Notes: a model not told the origin generated them from the sequence alone. 64,000 nt of DNA from JACVRX01 sp963831385 (GCA_963831385.1 CAWHPW010000006.1:62001-126000), one strand, 5' to 3'; shown: positions 24,693 through 34,077, numbered from the stretch's first letter. Made by a program: numbers and translations.

Positions 24693-27016
24693 CCGGCCGG
24701 ACCCGGTTGGCTGTCGTCGGTGCGCTTGCGTCGGCCCTGGCGGTGCTCTCGCTCGCACCGGTGACCCAGGAGCACGACTGGGTCGTGCCGGCGGCCATCG
24801 CGATCGCCATAGTCGCCGGAATCGGGCTCGGCCTGCGCCGGCTCGGTGTTCCGCTGCCGCTGGTGATCTTGGCCCAGATGGTCGCCCTCGTCCTGTGGCT
24901 TGGCGTACTGGTGGCTGCCGATGTCGCCTGGTTCGGCGTGGTCCCGACCATTGCGTGGGCCCGGCGGATGGCCATCGTCTTCACCGACGGGGTCGACGCA
25001 GTTCTGCAGTACGCCGCGCCAATCACGGTCACCCGCGGAATCCTGCTGTTTCTGATCGGCGGCGCCGGCCTGGTGGCCCTGCTCGTCGATCTGTTCGCAG
25101 TGGGCCTGCGGCGCGCACCGCTGACCGGTATTCCGCTAGGCGCTGTCTACGCCGTCTCGGCGTCGGTCGCTCCGGGCGGCCTGGCCTGGTACTGGTTTGT
25201 GTTCCCGGCCGCCGGCTTTCTTGCAGTGCTGGTGGCTGAAGGGCGAACCCGGGTGGTGCGATGGGGCCGCTCGGCCGGGCCTTCTGCCACTCACACCGGC
25301 ATACCGGAGACTGACTCGCTCGCGCGCAACGGCCGGCGGGTCGGCGCGGTCGCCGTCGCCGCAGCCGTGGCCGTTCCGGCGTTGTTGCCGGGGCTGACCG
25401 AGGGGGTGTTCGGCCGCGGGGACGGCTCCGGCGAGGGCGGCGGGCGCACGATCCACACCGACAACCCGATCGTCGACCTACAGGGCGACCTCAGCCTGCC
25501 GGAGAACGCTCCCGTACTGCGCTACGAGACCACCGCTCAGGTTCCCGAATACATCCGACGAGTGACGTTGGATGTATTCGACGGCGAGGAGTGGCAGACC
25601 TCCGATCGGTCGGTCCCGGATTCCCAGCGGGTGAGCGAGGGCATGCCACCGCCGCCCGGCTTGGATCCGCCCGACGACGGAAACCTCCAGGAGTATCGCT
25701 TCGATGTGGGCGAGAACTACGAGTCCTCCTGGCTGCCGTTGCCATACCCGGCACAACAGATCGACATCGACGGGGACTGGCGCTACGACTTCGCCAGCCT
25801 CGACGTCGTGTCCCCGGAACGCGATGCCCAGGATGCCGACTACGTCGTGCAGAGTCTGGAGATCGATTACCGAGCGGCCGAACTCATTGCCGCTGCACCG
25901 GCGTCGGAGGACTTCGCTGAGTTGCGTTCGCTACCGGACGACCTGCCGCCCGAAGTGGCCACTCTGGCCAGGGATCTGACGGCCAATGCGACCAGCGCCT
26001 TCGAGCGCGCCGCGATCCTGCAGGCGTTCTTCCGCACCGAGGGCGGCTTCGTCTACGACCTCGAGACCGAGCCGGGCAACTCCTCTTCGGCACTGGTCAA
26101 CTTCCTGCAGAACCGCCGCGGCTACTGTGAGCAGTTCGCCGCCAGCATGGCGGTGATGGCGAGGGCCGTCGGCATCCCGGCTCGGGTCGCCGTAGGGTTC
26201 ACGCCCGGCACGCCACAGGACGACGGCAGCTGGCTGGTCGGCACCCACGACGCGCACGCCTGGCCCGAGCTGTACTTCCAGGGCACCGGCTGGGTGCGCT
26301 TCGAGCCGACGCCCGCAAGCCGCACCGGCAGCGTGCCGTCCTGGACCGTGCGTCCCGCCGTCGGCGAGGACCCCGCCCTCCCCGGCGTTCCCGAGGGATC
26401 GGGCAACCAGGTAGAAGGTCCCATTCCCGGCCTGGAAGACGAGACCGTCGGTGCCGGCGACGCCGGCACCGGCTCCGCTGCGTCGACGTGGATAGCCATC
26501 GGGCTTGCCGTGGCCGGTGGCTGCCTGGTGCTCGCTGTGCCGACGTTCATCGCCCGGATCCGGCGGGCCTGGCGCTGGCGGAAAGCTCGTGGCGACATGG
26601 TCGGCGAGGCCGAGGCCGCTTGGTCCGACCTCCGCGATACCTCACGCGATGCCGGGTTCGAATGGGACCCTGCGGCAACACCCCGGCAGACCGGTCACGA
26701 CCTGGCCGAACGTACCAAGCTCGACCCGGATTCGGGCGACCTGCTCGCTCATCTGGTCACCACCACCGAGCGGGCCCGCTACTCGACCACGCCGAACGAC
26801 ACCGAAGGCCTGCGGGCGGATTCGGCCATGCTCCGGCGGACCGTCTTGCGATCCCGCCCAGTGCTGCAGCGCTTCGGCGCCGCGATCTGGCCGGCGGCCA
26901 CTCGCGATGTGATGATCACGGGAGCCAACCGGGTCGCGGACGGTCTGGACTGGACCGATGCTGCAGGCGATCGGATGCGGGAACGAGCCGGGCGGCTGGT
27001 GGGACGCCGAGGCTGA
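24689..27016 (+). CDS. Transglutaminase-like membrane protein (TgpA/DUF3488 type)
   Basis: 775 residues from GTG 24689. Six or so transmembrane helices fill residues 1-220, then a large extracytoplasmic domain contains the papain-like transglutaminase core: Cys480 in RRGYCEQFAASM, His523 in THDAHAWPE, and an acidic residue in WVRFEPTP. A further helix near residue 600 (SAASTWIAIGLAVAGGCLVL) returns the chain to a cytoplasmic DUF4129-like tail. The triad suggests protease, amidase or crosslinking chemistry outside the membrane. It ends 6 bp from the convergent DUF3040 gene. Confidence 0.88.
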   Translation: MTGRTRLAVVGALASALAVLSLAPVTQEHDWVVPAAIAIAIVAGIGLGLRRLGVPLPLVILAQMVALVLWLGVLVAADVAWFGVVPTIAWARRMAIVFTDGVDAVLQYAAPITVTRGILLFLIGGAGLVALLVDLFAVGLRRAPLTGIPLGAVYAVSASVAPGGLAWYWFVFPAAGFLAVLVAEGRTRVVRWGRSAGPSATHTGIPETDSLARNGRRVGAVAVAAAVAVPALLPGLTEGVFGRGDGSGEGGGRTIHTDNPIVDLQGDLSLPENAPVLRYETTAQVPEYIRRVTLDVFDGEEWQTSDRSVPDSQRVSEGMPPPPGLDPPDDGNLQEYRFDVGENYESSWLPLPYPAQQIDIDGDWRYDFASLDVVSPERDAQDADYVVQSLEIDYRAAELIAAAPASEDFAELRSLPDDLPPEVATLARDLTANATSAFERAAILQAFFRTEGGFVYDLETEPGNSSSALVNFLQNRRGYCEQFAASMAVMARAVGIPARVAVGFTPGTPQDDGSWLVGTHDAHAWPELYFQGTGWVRFEPTPASRTGSVPSWTVRPAVGEDPALPGVPEGSGNQVEGPIPGLEDETVGAGDAGTGSAASTWIAIGLAVAGGCLVLAVPTFIARIRRAWRWRKARGDMVGEAEAAWSDLRDTSRDAGFEWDPAATPRQTGHDLAERTKLDPDSGDLLAHLVTTTERARYSTTPNDTEGLRADSAMLRRTVLRSRPVLQRFGAAIWPAATRDVMITGANRVADGLDWTDAAGDRMRERAGRLVGRRG

Positions 27017-27022
27017 GCTGGC

Positions 27023-27451
27023 TCAGCGGCCGGGGCCGCGTTCGCGGCGGCGGCGCCACCGTTCTTCCATACGCTCCATGAATCCGCGCCGGCGGGCCGC
27101 TGCTGTCCGGCTCGGCTTGCTGCGGCTGGCCTGCGGCTTCTCCCCGGTTCCGGCGTCGAAGGTCCCGATCTCGCCGTCGGCCGGAACCCGCCGCCACGAG
27201 GTGACCGCGTACCAGGCGGACCCGAGCATGACGACGAAACCCGCGACTCCGAGTGGGGTCGTCTTGCTGACGGCACCGGTCATGAGCAGCACAATCCCGA
27301 TGACGAACACGAACGCAGCGACCACGGCGCGCCGGCGGTAACGACGTCGCAGGTCGGCGCCGCGCATGGTCGTGGCGAACTTCGGGTCTTCGGCGTACAG
27401 CGCGCGTTCCATCTGCTCGAGCAGGCGCTGCTCATGGTCGGAGAGAGGCAC
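27023..27451 (-). CDS. DUF3040 small membrane protein
   Basis: 142 residues from GTG 27451, preceded by GGAGGG. The N-terminus PLSDHEQRLLEQMERALYAEDPKF is the DUF3040 signature; two transmembrane helices follow (AAFVFVIGIVLLMTGAV and LGVAGFVVMLGSAWYAV), then a basic Arg-rich cytoplasmic tail (RMEERWRRRRERG). Function unknown; the family is restricted to actinobacteria and often sits near the dcw cluster. Confidence 0.85.
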   Translation of the reverse strand: MPLSDHEQRLLEQMERALYAEDPKFATTMRGADLRRRYRRRAVVAAFVFVIGIVLLMTGAVSKTTPLGVAGFVVMLGSAWYAVTSWRRVPADGEIGTFDAGTGEKPQASRSKPSRTAAARRRGFMERMEERWRRRRERGPGR

Positions 27452-27600
27452 CGGTCCCTCCTGTGAATGCCGTCGCGGAACTGCCCTCAGCATAGGCGGG
27501 TGGGTTGACCGACGAAAGCCAGCCCTGTCCTTCCAACGCAGTGTCCAACCAGCCGGTTCCAGCCGGTTCACCCGTGTGGGGTGAATCAGTCCGAGAGCCG

Positions 27601-28353
27601 TCAACGCCGAACCGGCGTGGCGAGGACGTGCAGCTGTCCGGCCACCGCTCGGAATGCTGGATGTCCCGCAACCATCGCCTCGAGCTCGAGCAGGTCGCGC
27701 ACAGTCGTCGGATCATCGGACAGCGCACCTGGCACGAGATCGGCAAAGACCCGCACCCCATGCACCTGAAGTACCCGCAGATCCGCTGTTTCGAACAGGA
27801 CGCGGATGCCCGGCTCGTCGAATCGCCGCGGCAGCGGGTCACCGGTCCCCCATCGGCCGTTCGGGTCGCGCAGAGCGTGTTGCGCATCGGTCAGATGTCC
27901 TGCCACAGCCCGGGCCAACACCGCAGCGAATCTCTGCGCCACCAGCACACTGGCGAGTCCTGCCGGCCGGAGCACCCCGGCAATGCCCAGGACCGCATCG
28001 ACGGGATCGTCCACGACCTCGAGGACACCGTGGCAGAGCACCACATCGGCGCTGCCGACCCCGAGCAGTTCAGCCAGGTCGGCGGCGTCGCCTTGCACCG
28101 CGCTGACCCGGTCGCCGAGGCCGGCCTCAGCCGCTCGACGCTCGAGGGCAGCCAGGGCGTCAGGGCTGGGATCGACAACGGTGACGTGGTGACCCTGACT
28201 TGCCAGCGGGACCGCAAAGCCCCCGGTCCCTCCGCCGGCATCGACGACATCGAGGCGGTCCCGCCCGGCATCTTTCTGGTGCCGGCTCAGCGCGGTGGTC
28301 AGCACATCCCAGGCCACCGCGGTCCGGATCTCCAGCCGGAGTCGCTCAGCCAC
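27601..28353 (-). CDS. Class I SAM-dependent methyltransferase
   Basis: 250 residues from GTG 28353, overlapping the aminotransferase end by 8 nt. The SAM loop VVDAGGGTGGFAVPLA, acidic VVDPSPDALAAL, and QGDAADLAELLG and VVLCHGVLEVVDDP post-loops define the fold. The closest family appearance is the SmtA/UbiE-like group that neighbours dcw clusters in Streptomyces; its substrate is not known. A 149-bp gap separates it from the DUF3040 gene downstream. Confidence 0.85.
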   Translation of the reverse strand: MAERLRLEIRTAVAWDVLTTALSRHQKDAGRDRLDVVDAGGGTGGFAVPLASQGHHVTVVDPSPDALAALERRAAEAGLGDRVSAVQGDAADLAELLGVGSADVVLCHGVLEVVDDPVDAVLGIAGVLRPAGLASVLVAQRFAAVLARAVAGHLTDAQHALRDPNGRWGTGDPLPRRFDEPGIRVLFETADLRVLQVHGVRVFADLVPGALSDDPTTVRDLLELEAMVAGHPAFRAVAGQLHVLATPVRR

Positions 28354-29530
28354 CCAGGCTCTTCCCCGCCGCTCGCAGCGCGGGCAGCGCCCGGTCGATC
28401 ATGTCGTTGCTCGCCGTCAGCGAGATGCGGAACTGGCCGGGAACCTCGCAGACGCTGCCCGGCAGCACCAAGACCTTGCTGTCTGCTAGGCGGCGGCAGA
28501 ACGCGACGTCGTCGGGATCAGGCGAACGCACCCAGAGATAGAACGTGCCCTCGGGTAGGCGCAGGTCGTAGCCGGCGGCCTCGAGCTCACCGGCAAGCCG
28601 ATCCCTCTTCGCCTCGAGGTCAGTCAGGTCGATCGACAGGCCCTCCAGGTCCTCGATCGCGTATTGCAACACGGCGTTCGGAAACAGCCAGCCAGCTCCG
28701 ATCTGGGAAACCTCGATCGCGTCGCGCAGGGGTTGACGATGAGGGATGGAGGGCGACATCGCCAGCCAGCCGATCCGCTCGCCGGGCGTCAGCAGCACCT
28801 TGCCGTAGCTGTAGGCGATGAGGGTGTGGGGATAGAACTCACTCGGGCTGTGGAACTCCGCGTCGCTGAACACCAGCCGGGCGTACGGCTCGTCGGAGAT
28901 CAGCCAGACCGTTCTCCCCCACCGGTCGGACGCCTCGGTGAGCAGCTCTGACAGAGCCGCCAAGGTTTCGGGTGGATAAACGCGCCCGGTGGGGTTGTGC
29001 GGGGTGTTGACGATGACGGCCCTGGTCCTGGGCCCGATGGCCGCCCGGATCGCGTCGAGGTCGAGATCGTTGTCCTCGGGACGGACCCGCACCTTGACCG
29101 GCACAGCGTCAGCAGAAAGCAGCATGGCTTCGTAGAGGAACCACGGCGGCAGCGAGAACACCACCTCGTCGCCTGGGTCGAGGAACGCCCGGAACGCCGT
29201 CTCGAGCGCTCCGAACGCACCGGGAGTCAGCGCGATGTCCTCCGGTTCGAAGGGCAGCCCGCGCCACTCACGAAGCACCTTGGCGACCACCTCCCGGGCG
29301 GCCGGCTCAGACCACTTGTAGGCGAACCAGTCCTTGTCCTGCGGCTCGGCGTGCCGCCGGATGGCGTCGACGAAACCCGGCAGCGGCATTTCCTGCGGGT
29401 TGCCGAGAACGAAGTCGCACACGCCCGGCTGTCGGCGCAAAGCGTCCCGGATCTCGAGGTAGCTCCGCAGCGGCGCCAGGGCCTGCCGGATGGCGGCTAC
29501 TCGCGCAGCCGGTTGGGGGCCGTCGGGCAC
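28346..29530 (-). CDS. Fold-type I PLP-dependent aminotransferase
   Basis: 394 residues from GTG 29530. It has the class I/II aminotransferase layout: VNTPHNPTGRVYPPETL, the DEPYARLVF aspartate motif, the PLP-binding lysine in AYSYGKVLLTPGERIG, and the carboxylate-binding PGQFRISLTAS arginine. Substrate cannot be deduced; aspartate, aromatic and alanine aminotransferases all look like this. It is co-directional and overlapping with the methyltransferase, so the two are probably co-expressed. Confidence 0.85.
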   Translation of the reverse strand: MPDGPQPAARVAAIRQALAPLRSYLEIRDALRRQPGVCDFVLGNPQEMPLPGFVDAIRRHAEPQDKDWFAYKWSEPAAREVVAKVLREWRGLPFEPEDIALTPGAFGALETAFRAFLDPGDEVVFSLPPWFLYEAMLLSADAVPVKVRVRPEDNDLDLDAIRAAIGPRTRAVIVNTPHNPTGRVYPPETLAALSELLTEASDRWGRTVWLISDEPYARLVFSDAEFHSPSEFYPHTLIAYSYGKVLLTPGERIGWLAMSPSIPHRQPLRDAIEVSQIGAGWLFPNAVLQYAIEDLEGLSIDLTDLEAKRDRLAGELEAAGYDLRLPEGTFYLWVRSPDPDDVAFCRRLADSKVLVLPGSVCEVPGQFRISLTASNDMIDRALPALRAAGKSLGG

Positions 29531-29642
29531 GTCACTCCTCGTCGTGGGCGGCTCGGCGTGGCTTAGCGTACGCCGCCGAATCTTGGTTGCCCGCTCCGTT
29601 ACGCCACCGAAGCCTAGGCGGAGATCTCTAGACTTCCGCGCG

Positions 29643-30074
29643 GTGCGTGACTCGACGGCTCGGCGGCTCTCCCGCCTGCACGTCCTGCTCTACCGGCTCA
29701 CCGGTGGGGTGCTAGGACGACGGCTGGTCCGCAACGACATGCTGTTGCTCACGACCCGAGGCTCGGCCACCGGAAAGCGGCGCACCGTTCCGCTGCTCTT
29801 TCTCCGCGACGGTCACGCGCTCGTGGTGATCGCCTCATGGGGAGGCCGACCCGATCACCCACACTGGTACCGCAACCTGTCCCGTGATCCGCGGGCCACC
29901 GTCCAGGTCCGGTCGAAACGCTGGGCCGTTCGGGCCCGCACCGCGAATGACAGCGAGAGAGCCCAGTGGTGGCCTCGAATCGTCGAGGCATACCCGGGTT
30001 ACCGCAGCTACCAGACACGCACTGACCGCGTCATCCCGGTGGTCTTCCTCGAGCCGAGCTCAACGTCGGGATGA
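29643..30074 (+). CDS. Nitroreductase family deazaflavin (F420)-dependent oxidoreductase
   Basis: 143 residues from GTG 29643. The split-barrel DUF385/Ddn pattern is visible: LLTTRGSATGKRRTVPLLFL, VVIASWGGRPDHPHWYRNL, then RDPRATVQVRSKRWAVRART. Relatives in mycobacteria use reduced coenzyme F420 to reduce quinones or nitro compounds. A start up to 153 nt upstream is possible but overlaps the divergent aminotransferase start. It converges on nrdJ. Confidence 0.82.
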   Translation: MRDSTARRLSRLHVLLYRLTGGVLGRRLVRNDMLLLTTRGSATGKRRTVPLLFLRDGHALVVIASWGGRPDHPHWYRNLSRDPRATVQVRSKRWAVRARTANDSERAQWWPRIVEAYPGYRSYQTRTDRVIPVVFLEPSSTSG

Positions 30075-30099
30075 CGGGCGGCTCCCGAACATCCGACAG

Positions 30100-33000
30100 C
30101 TAGCTGCAGCCGCTGGTAGAGCCGCATCCCTCGCAGACGTAGCAGCTGCCGGCCGGGCGCATCTTCGTGCCGCAGGTGACACACAACGGTGCGTCTGTCG
30201 TGGTTCCTTGCATTAGCTCGAGCAACTCGGTCGACGTGTGGGCTTGTGCGGGCACCGGCCTGGCCGTCGCCTCGATCACGTCATCGTCTTCTGTTTCCGC
30301 GGCCGGAACTTCCGTTTGCGGGGTCTCCACCGGCGCCGACTGCTGCAACGCCTCGACGTCCATGTCCTCCTCGATCGGCGCGTAATCACCGGTGTCGAGC
30401 TGCCGGGCCCGCTCAGCAGCTGTGTAGACGCCATACGCAGACCGCGAATCGAACGGCAGGTAGTCCAGTGCCAGCCGGCGGAAGATGTAGTCGACCACAC
30501 TTTGGGCCATCCGCACGTCCGGATCGTCGGTCATGCCCGACGGCTCGAACCGCATGTTGGTGAACTTCTGCACGTAGGTCTCCAGCGGTACCCCGTACTG
30601 CAGCGCGATGGAGATCGCGATCGAGAAGGCGTCCATCACCCCGGCCAGCGTCGAGCCCTGTTTGCCGAGCTTGAGGAACACCTCGCCGAGCCCGTCGTCT
30701 GGGTAGGAACCGGCGGTCATGTAACCCTCGGCCCCGCCGACGGTGAACGACGTCGTACGGCTCGGACGGGACTTGGGCAGCCGCCGGCGGGTCGGCCGGT
30801 ACTCGACGACCACTTCGCGTTCAGCCTCTTTCTCGGTGGTCGCAGTCGAACGCTTCGACACCGACAGCGGCTGGCCGACCTTGCAGTTGTCGCGGTAGAT
30901 CGCCAGTGCCTTGAGGCCGAGCTTCCAGCCCTCGAAGTAGATGTGCTCGATCTCCTCGACTGTGGCCGATTCAGGCATATTGACTGTTTTGCTAATTGCG
31001 CCGGAAAGGTACGGCTGAACCGCCGCCATCATGTTGACGTGGCCCATCGGGCTGATGGATCGGGCACCCATCGCGCAGTCGAAGACCTCGTAATGCTCTT
31101 GCCGCAGACTGGGCGCGTCGACGACGTTGCCATGCTCGGCGATGTACTCGACGATCGCCTCGATCTGCTCCTCCTGGTATCCCAGCTGGCGCAGGGCACG
31201 GGGCACGGTCTGGTTGACGATCTGCATCGAACCGCCGCCGACGAGCTTCTTGAACTTGACCAGCGCCAGGTCCGGTTCGATGCCGGTCGTGTCGCAGTCC
31301 ATCATCAGGCCGATGGTTCCGGTCGGCGCGAGAAGGCTCGCCTGCGCGTTGCGCCAGCCGTTGGCCTCTCCGATCGTCAAGCATTCCTGCCACGCCGTGG
31401 TTGCCAGCGCGTGGATGGGCTGGTCGAGGTCGTGCAAGGCCGTCAAGCTGTCATTGGCTACCGCATGCTTGCGCATGACCCGCCGATGAGCATCGGCGTT
31501 GCGGGCATAGCCGTCATAGGGGCCGACGACCCCGGCCAGCTCGGCCGATCGCTTGTACGCAGCACCGGTCATCAACGATGTGATCGCCGCGGCCAGCGAC
31601 CGGCCCCCTTCGGAGTCGTAGCCGTGCCCGGTAGCCATGAGGAGTGCGCCGAGGTTGGCGTAGCCGATACCCAGCTGCCGGTAGGCGCGGGTCGTCTCGG
31701 TGATGGCTTCGGTCGGAAAGTCGGCGAAGCAAATCGAGATGTCCATCGCCGTGATGATCAGTTCGACCGCCCGCCGGAACAGATCCGCGTCGAACGTGTC
31801 GTCATCGCGCAGGAACTTCATCAAGTTCAGGCTGGCCAAATTGCACGAAGAGTTATCTAACGAGAGGTATTCGCTACATGGGTTACTTGCGGTGATACGC
31901 CCGGTTTCGGGATTTGTGTGCCACTCGTTGATCGTGCTGTCGTACTGAATTCCAGGATCGGCGCACTCCCACGCCGCTTGCGCCATCTTGCGGAACAAGC
32001 TTTTCGCGTCGACGGTCTCGACCACGTCGCCGGTTAGCCGGGCTCGCAGCGCAAACGGATCGTCGTCCTCGACCGCCTGCATGAACTCGTCGGAGACTCG
32101 GATCGAGTTGTTGGCGTTCTGGTACTGCACGGACACGATGTCCTTGCCGCCGAGGTCCATGTCGAACCCGGCGTCGCGCAGCGCGCGGATCTTGTCCTCT
32201 TCGCGCGCCTTGGTCTCGATGAACTCCTCGACGTCGGGGTGGTCGACGTCGAGCACGACCATCTTGGCGGCACGGCGAGTCGCCCCACCGGACTTGATCG
32301 TCCCCGCACTCGCGTCGGCACCGCGCATGAAGCTCACTGGACCCGACGCGGTACCGCCGGAGGAGAGCAGCTCTTTGCTGGACCGGATCCGGGACAGGTT
32401 GATGCCGGACCCGGACCCGCCCTTGAAGATCAACCCCTCTTCTCGGTACCAGTTCAGGATCGAGTCCATCGAATCGTCCACCGCGAGGATGAAGCAGTTG
32501 TGTACGCGGAGGCCGCCAGAGAGGTACTCACCACTCTCGGTCTGGATGTCGTAGACCTGCATCGGACCGAGGTTCTCGATCCGCGCAAGCTCCGGGCGCT
32601 CGATCGCCGAGGCATAGTCAGCGTCCACATGTTCGAGTTGATCGCCTGAGCGCAGCATGCCGGCCTCGACGAACCGGCCGGTGCCGACGCCGGAGCTCTT
32701 CCACACCAGGTGGTCGGCCGTGACGTCGAGCTGGTAGCCGGCCTTGGTGTGCAGACGCAGCACGTCCTTCACACCATTGGCCTTGGTGGCGACGATCCGC
32801 GTGACCCCATGGGCGTCGTACACCTTGGTGCCGATCGCGTTGTCCTCGACGAGCTTGCCGATCGGAATCAAGCCAGCGGGCGTGTTGACCAGTGAGTCAT
32901 ACGGCTGGCACGCGCTGACCTGCTGAGGCGACGGCGTGCCGACGTTGAACCAGACCGGGGAGTTGAACGAGAAGACCTGGTGCACGAGCATCCACGCGAG

Positions 33001-33396
33001 CTCGTGCTCGAACACCTCGGCGTCCTCGGGAGATGCGAAGTAGCCGTACTCCTCTCCGGCGCGGCGGTAGGTCTTGACGACCCGGTCGACCAGCTGACGA
33101 AGGCTCCACTCCCGGACGTCGGTGCCGACTGCCCCGCGGAAGTACTTGGTCGTGACGATCGTGGCGGCGTTGACCGACCAGAAGTCGGGGAACTCGACCC
33201 CGCGCTGCTCGAAGACCGTCTCGCCGGTCTTCCAGTTCTGCTGGACAACGTCACGCCGCTCCCAGCTCAGCTCGTCGTACGGGTGCACACCCGGGGTGGT
33301 AAAGATCCGCTCGATCGTCAAGCCACCGGCGGCCTTCGGCCCACTCCGACGGTTCTCGCCGGCGCTCTGGCTCTGGCCGCTCACCGTTTCGGTCAT
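30100..33396 (-). CDS. nrdJ: B12-dependent (class II) ribonucleotide reductase with embedded mini-intein
   Basis: 1098 codons from ATG 33396; after removal of the 138-residue intein the enzyme is 960 residues, a usual size. It reduces ribonucleotides using adenosylcobalamin, independent of oxygen. Seen: the finger-loop region with NPCSEYLSLDNSSCNL, REEGLIFKGGSGSGINLS, GAISKTVNMPESAT, and a C-terminal Cys-rich ribbon (CVTCGTKMRPAGSCYVCEGC) that re-reduces the active site. The intein lies between Ala162 and the conserved CFILAVDDS. Two segments, 31835-31960 and 30961-31020, use AT-ending rare codons including a TTA (31860-31858) unlike the rest of the gene. It follows nrdR with an 86-bp gap. 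No B12 riboswitch is evident upstream. Confidence 0.95.
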   Translation of the reverse strand: MTETVSGQSQSAGENRRSGPKAAGGLTIERIFTTPGVHPYDELSWERRDVVQQNWKTGETVFEQRGVEFPDFWSVNAATIVTTKYFRGAVGTDVREWSLRQLVDRVVKTYRRAGEEYGYFASPEDAEVFEHELAWMLVHQVFSFNSPVWFNVGTPSPQQVSACQPYDSLVNTPAGLIPIGKLVEDNAIGTKVYDAHGVTRIVATKANGVKDVLRLHTKAGYQLDVTADHLVWKSSGVGTGRFVEAGMLRSGDQLEHVDADYASAIERPELARIENLGPMQVYDIQTESGEYLSGGLRVHNCFILAVDDSMDSILNWYREEGLIFKGGSGSGINLSRIRSSKELLSSGGTASGPVSFMRGADASAGTIKSGGATRRAAKMVVLDVDHPDVEEFIETKAREEDKIRALRDAGFDMDLGGKDIVSVQYQNANNSIRVSDEFMQAVEDDDPFALRARLTGDVVETVDAKSLFRKMAQAAWECADPGIQYDSTINEWHTNPETGRITASNPCSEYLSLDNSSCNLASLNLMKFLRDDDTFDADLFRRAVELIITAMDISICFADFPTEAITETTRAYRQLGIGYANLGALLMATGHGYDSEGGRSLAAAITSLMTGAAYKRSAELAGVVGPYDGYARNADAHRRVMRKHAVANDSLTALHDLDQPIHALATTAWQECLTIGEANGWRNAQASLLAPTGTIGLMMDCDTTGIEPDLALVKFKKLVGGGSMQIVNQTVPRALRQLGYQEEQIEAIVEYIAEHGNVVDAPSLRQEHYEVFDCAMGARSISPMGHVNMMAAVQPYLSGAISKTVNMPESATVEEIEHIYFEGWKLGLKALAIYRDNCKVGQPLSVSKRSTATTEKEAEREVVVEYRPTRRRLPKSRPSRTTSFTVGGAEGYMTAGSYPDDGLGEVFLKLGKQGSTLAGVMDAFSIAISIALQYGVPLETYVQKFTNMRFEPSGMTDDPDVRMAQSVVDYIFRRLALDYLPFDSRSAYGVYTAAERARQLDTGDYAPIEEDMDVEALQQSAPVETPQTEVPAAETEDDDVIEATARPVPAQAHTSTELLELMQGTTTDAPLCVTCGTKMRPAGSCYVCEGCGSTSGCS
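32497..32910 (-). mobile_element. Mini-intein in NrdJ (138 residues, no endonuclease)
   Basis: Protein-splicing element, residues 163-300 of the precursor. It starts with Cys (CQPYDSLVNTPAG, block A), has block B as GYQLDVTADHLVW with the Thr-x-x-His pair, block F VYDIQTESGEYLSGG, and ends RVHN followed by the extein Cys (+1). Removal joins QQVSA to CFILAVDD, a normal class II reductase sequence. No LAGLIDADG motifs and no room for an endonuclease: it cannot home by itself. Codon use matches the host gene, suggesting long residence. Confidence 0.95.
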
Positions 33397-33482
33397 TCCC
33401 CGCTCCTTGTCGGTGTTCCCCGCTCGGGCCCTGCCCCGAGCCGGTCGTCGTGGTTCATTGCGTCGTTCGTTAGGGCGGACCG

Positions 33483-33968
33483 TCACCCACGGATCCGCGG
33501 CTGCGGCTCCGGGACGGTCTCCCCCCGCTCCACCCTCAACATCGAGATCTCCGCTTCGAAATCGGCCAACGAGTCGAAGCTGCGGTACACGCTGGCGAAC
33601 CGCAGATACGCGACCTCGTCCAGCTCCCGCAACGGACCGAGTATCGCCAGGCCGACCTCGTTGCTCGGAACCTCGGCCGCGCCTGCGGCCCGGATGCGGT
33701 CTTCCACCTGCTGGGCCAGCCGGGCCAATGCGTCCTCGCCGACACCACGGCCCTGACATGCCTTGCGTACACCGGCGATCACCTTGTCCCGGCTGAACGG
33801 CTCGGTCACACCGGACCGCTTCACCACGGCGAGAGTCACCTGTTCGACGGTCGTGAACCGGCGGTCGCACTCCGGGCATTGCCGACGGCGGCGGATCGCG
33901 GTTCCGTCGTCGGCGGTGCGGCTGTCGACCACCCGGCTGTCGGGGTTGCGGCAGAACGGACAGTGCAC
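33483..33968 (-). CDS. nrdR: Transcriptional repressor NrdR
   Basis: 161 residues from GTG 33968. N-terminal zinc ribbon (HCPFC...CPECDRRFTT) and ATP-cone (VVKRSGVTEPFSRDKVIAGV) that senses ATP/dATP levels; it represses ribonucleotide reductase genes through NrdR boxes. It precedes nrdJ on the same strand, as in Streptomyces, and the LysM gene and lexA follow upstream, the order seen in mycobacteria. Confidence 0.97.
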   Translation of the reverse strand: MHCPFCRNPDSRVVDSRTADDGTAIRRRRQCPECDRRFTTVEQVTLAVVKRSGVTEPFSRDKVIAGVRKACQGRGVGEDALARLAQQVEDRIRAAGAAEVPSNEVGLAILGPLRELDEVAYLRFASVYRSFDSLADFEAEISMLRVERGETVPEPQPRIRG

Positions 33969-34077
33969 GACTACCCCTTACTTCCGAGGGTCGAATCGGC
34001 GTGATCGTCATCCACCCTTGCGGCCCTCCCCGGTGGAGAACCTGTGGATCTCTTGGGGAGAACTTGTGTGCCGCTGA

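Noticed and set aside
33397..33482. Cobalamin riboswitch before nrdJ
   Set aside because: The 86-bp gap is too short and shows no B12-box consensus; the nrdR upstream region also shows none that I can see.
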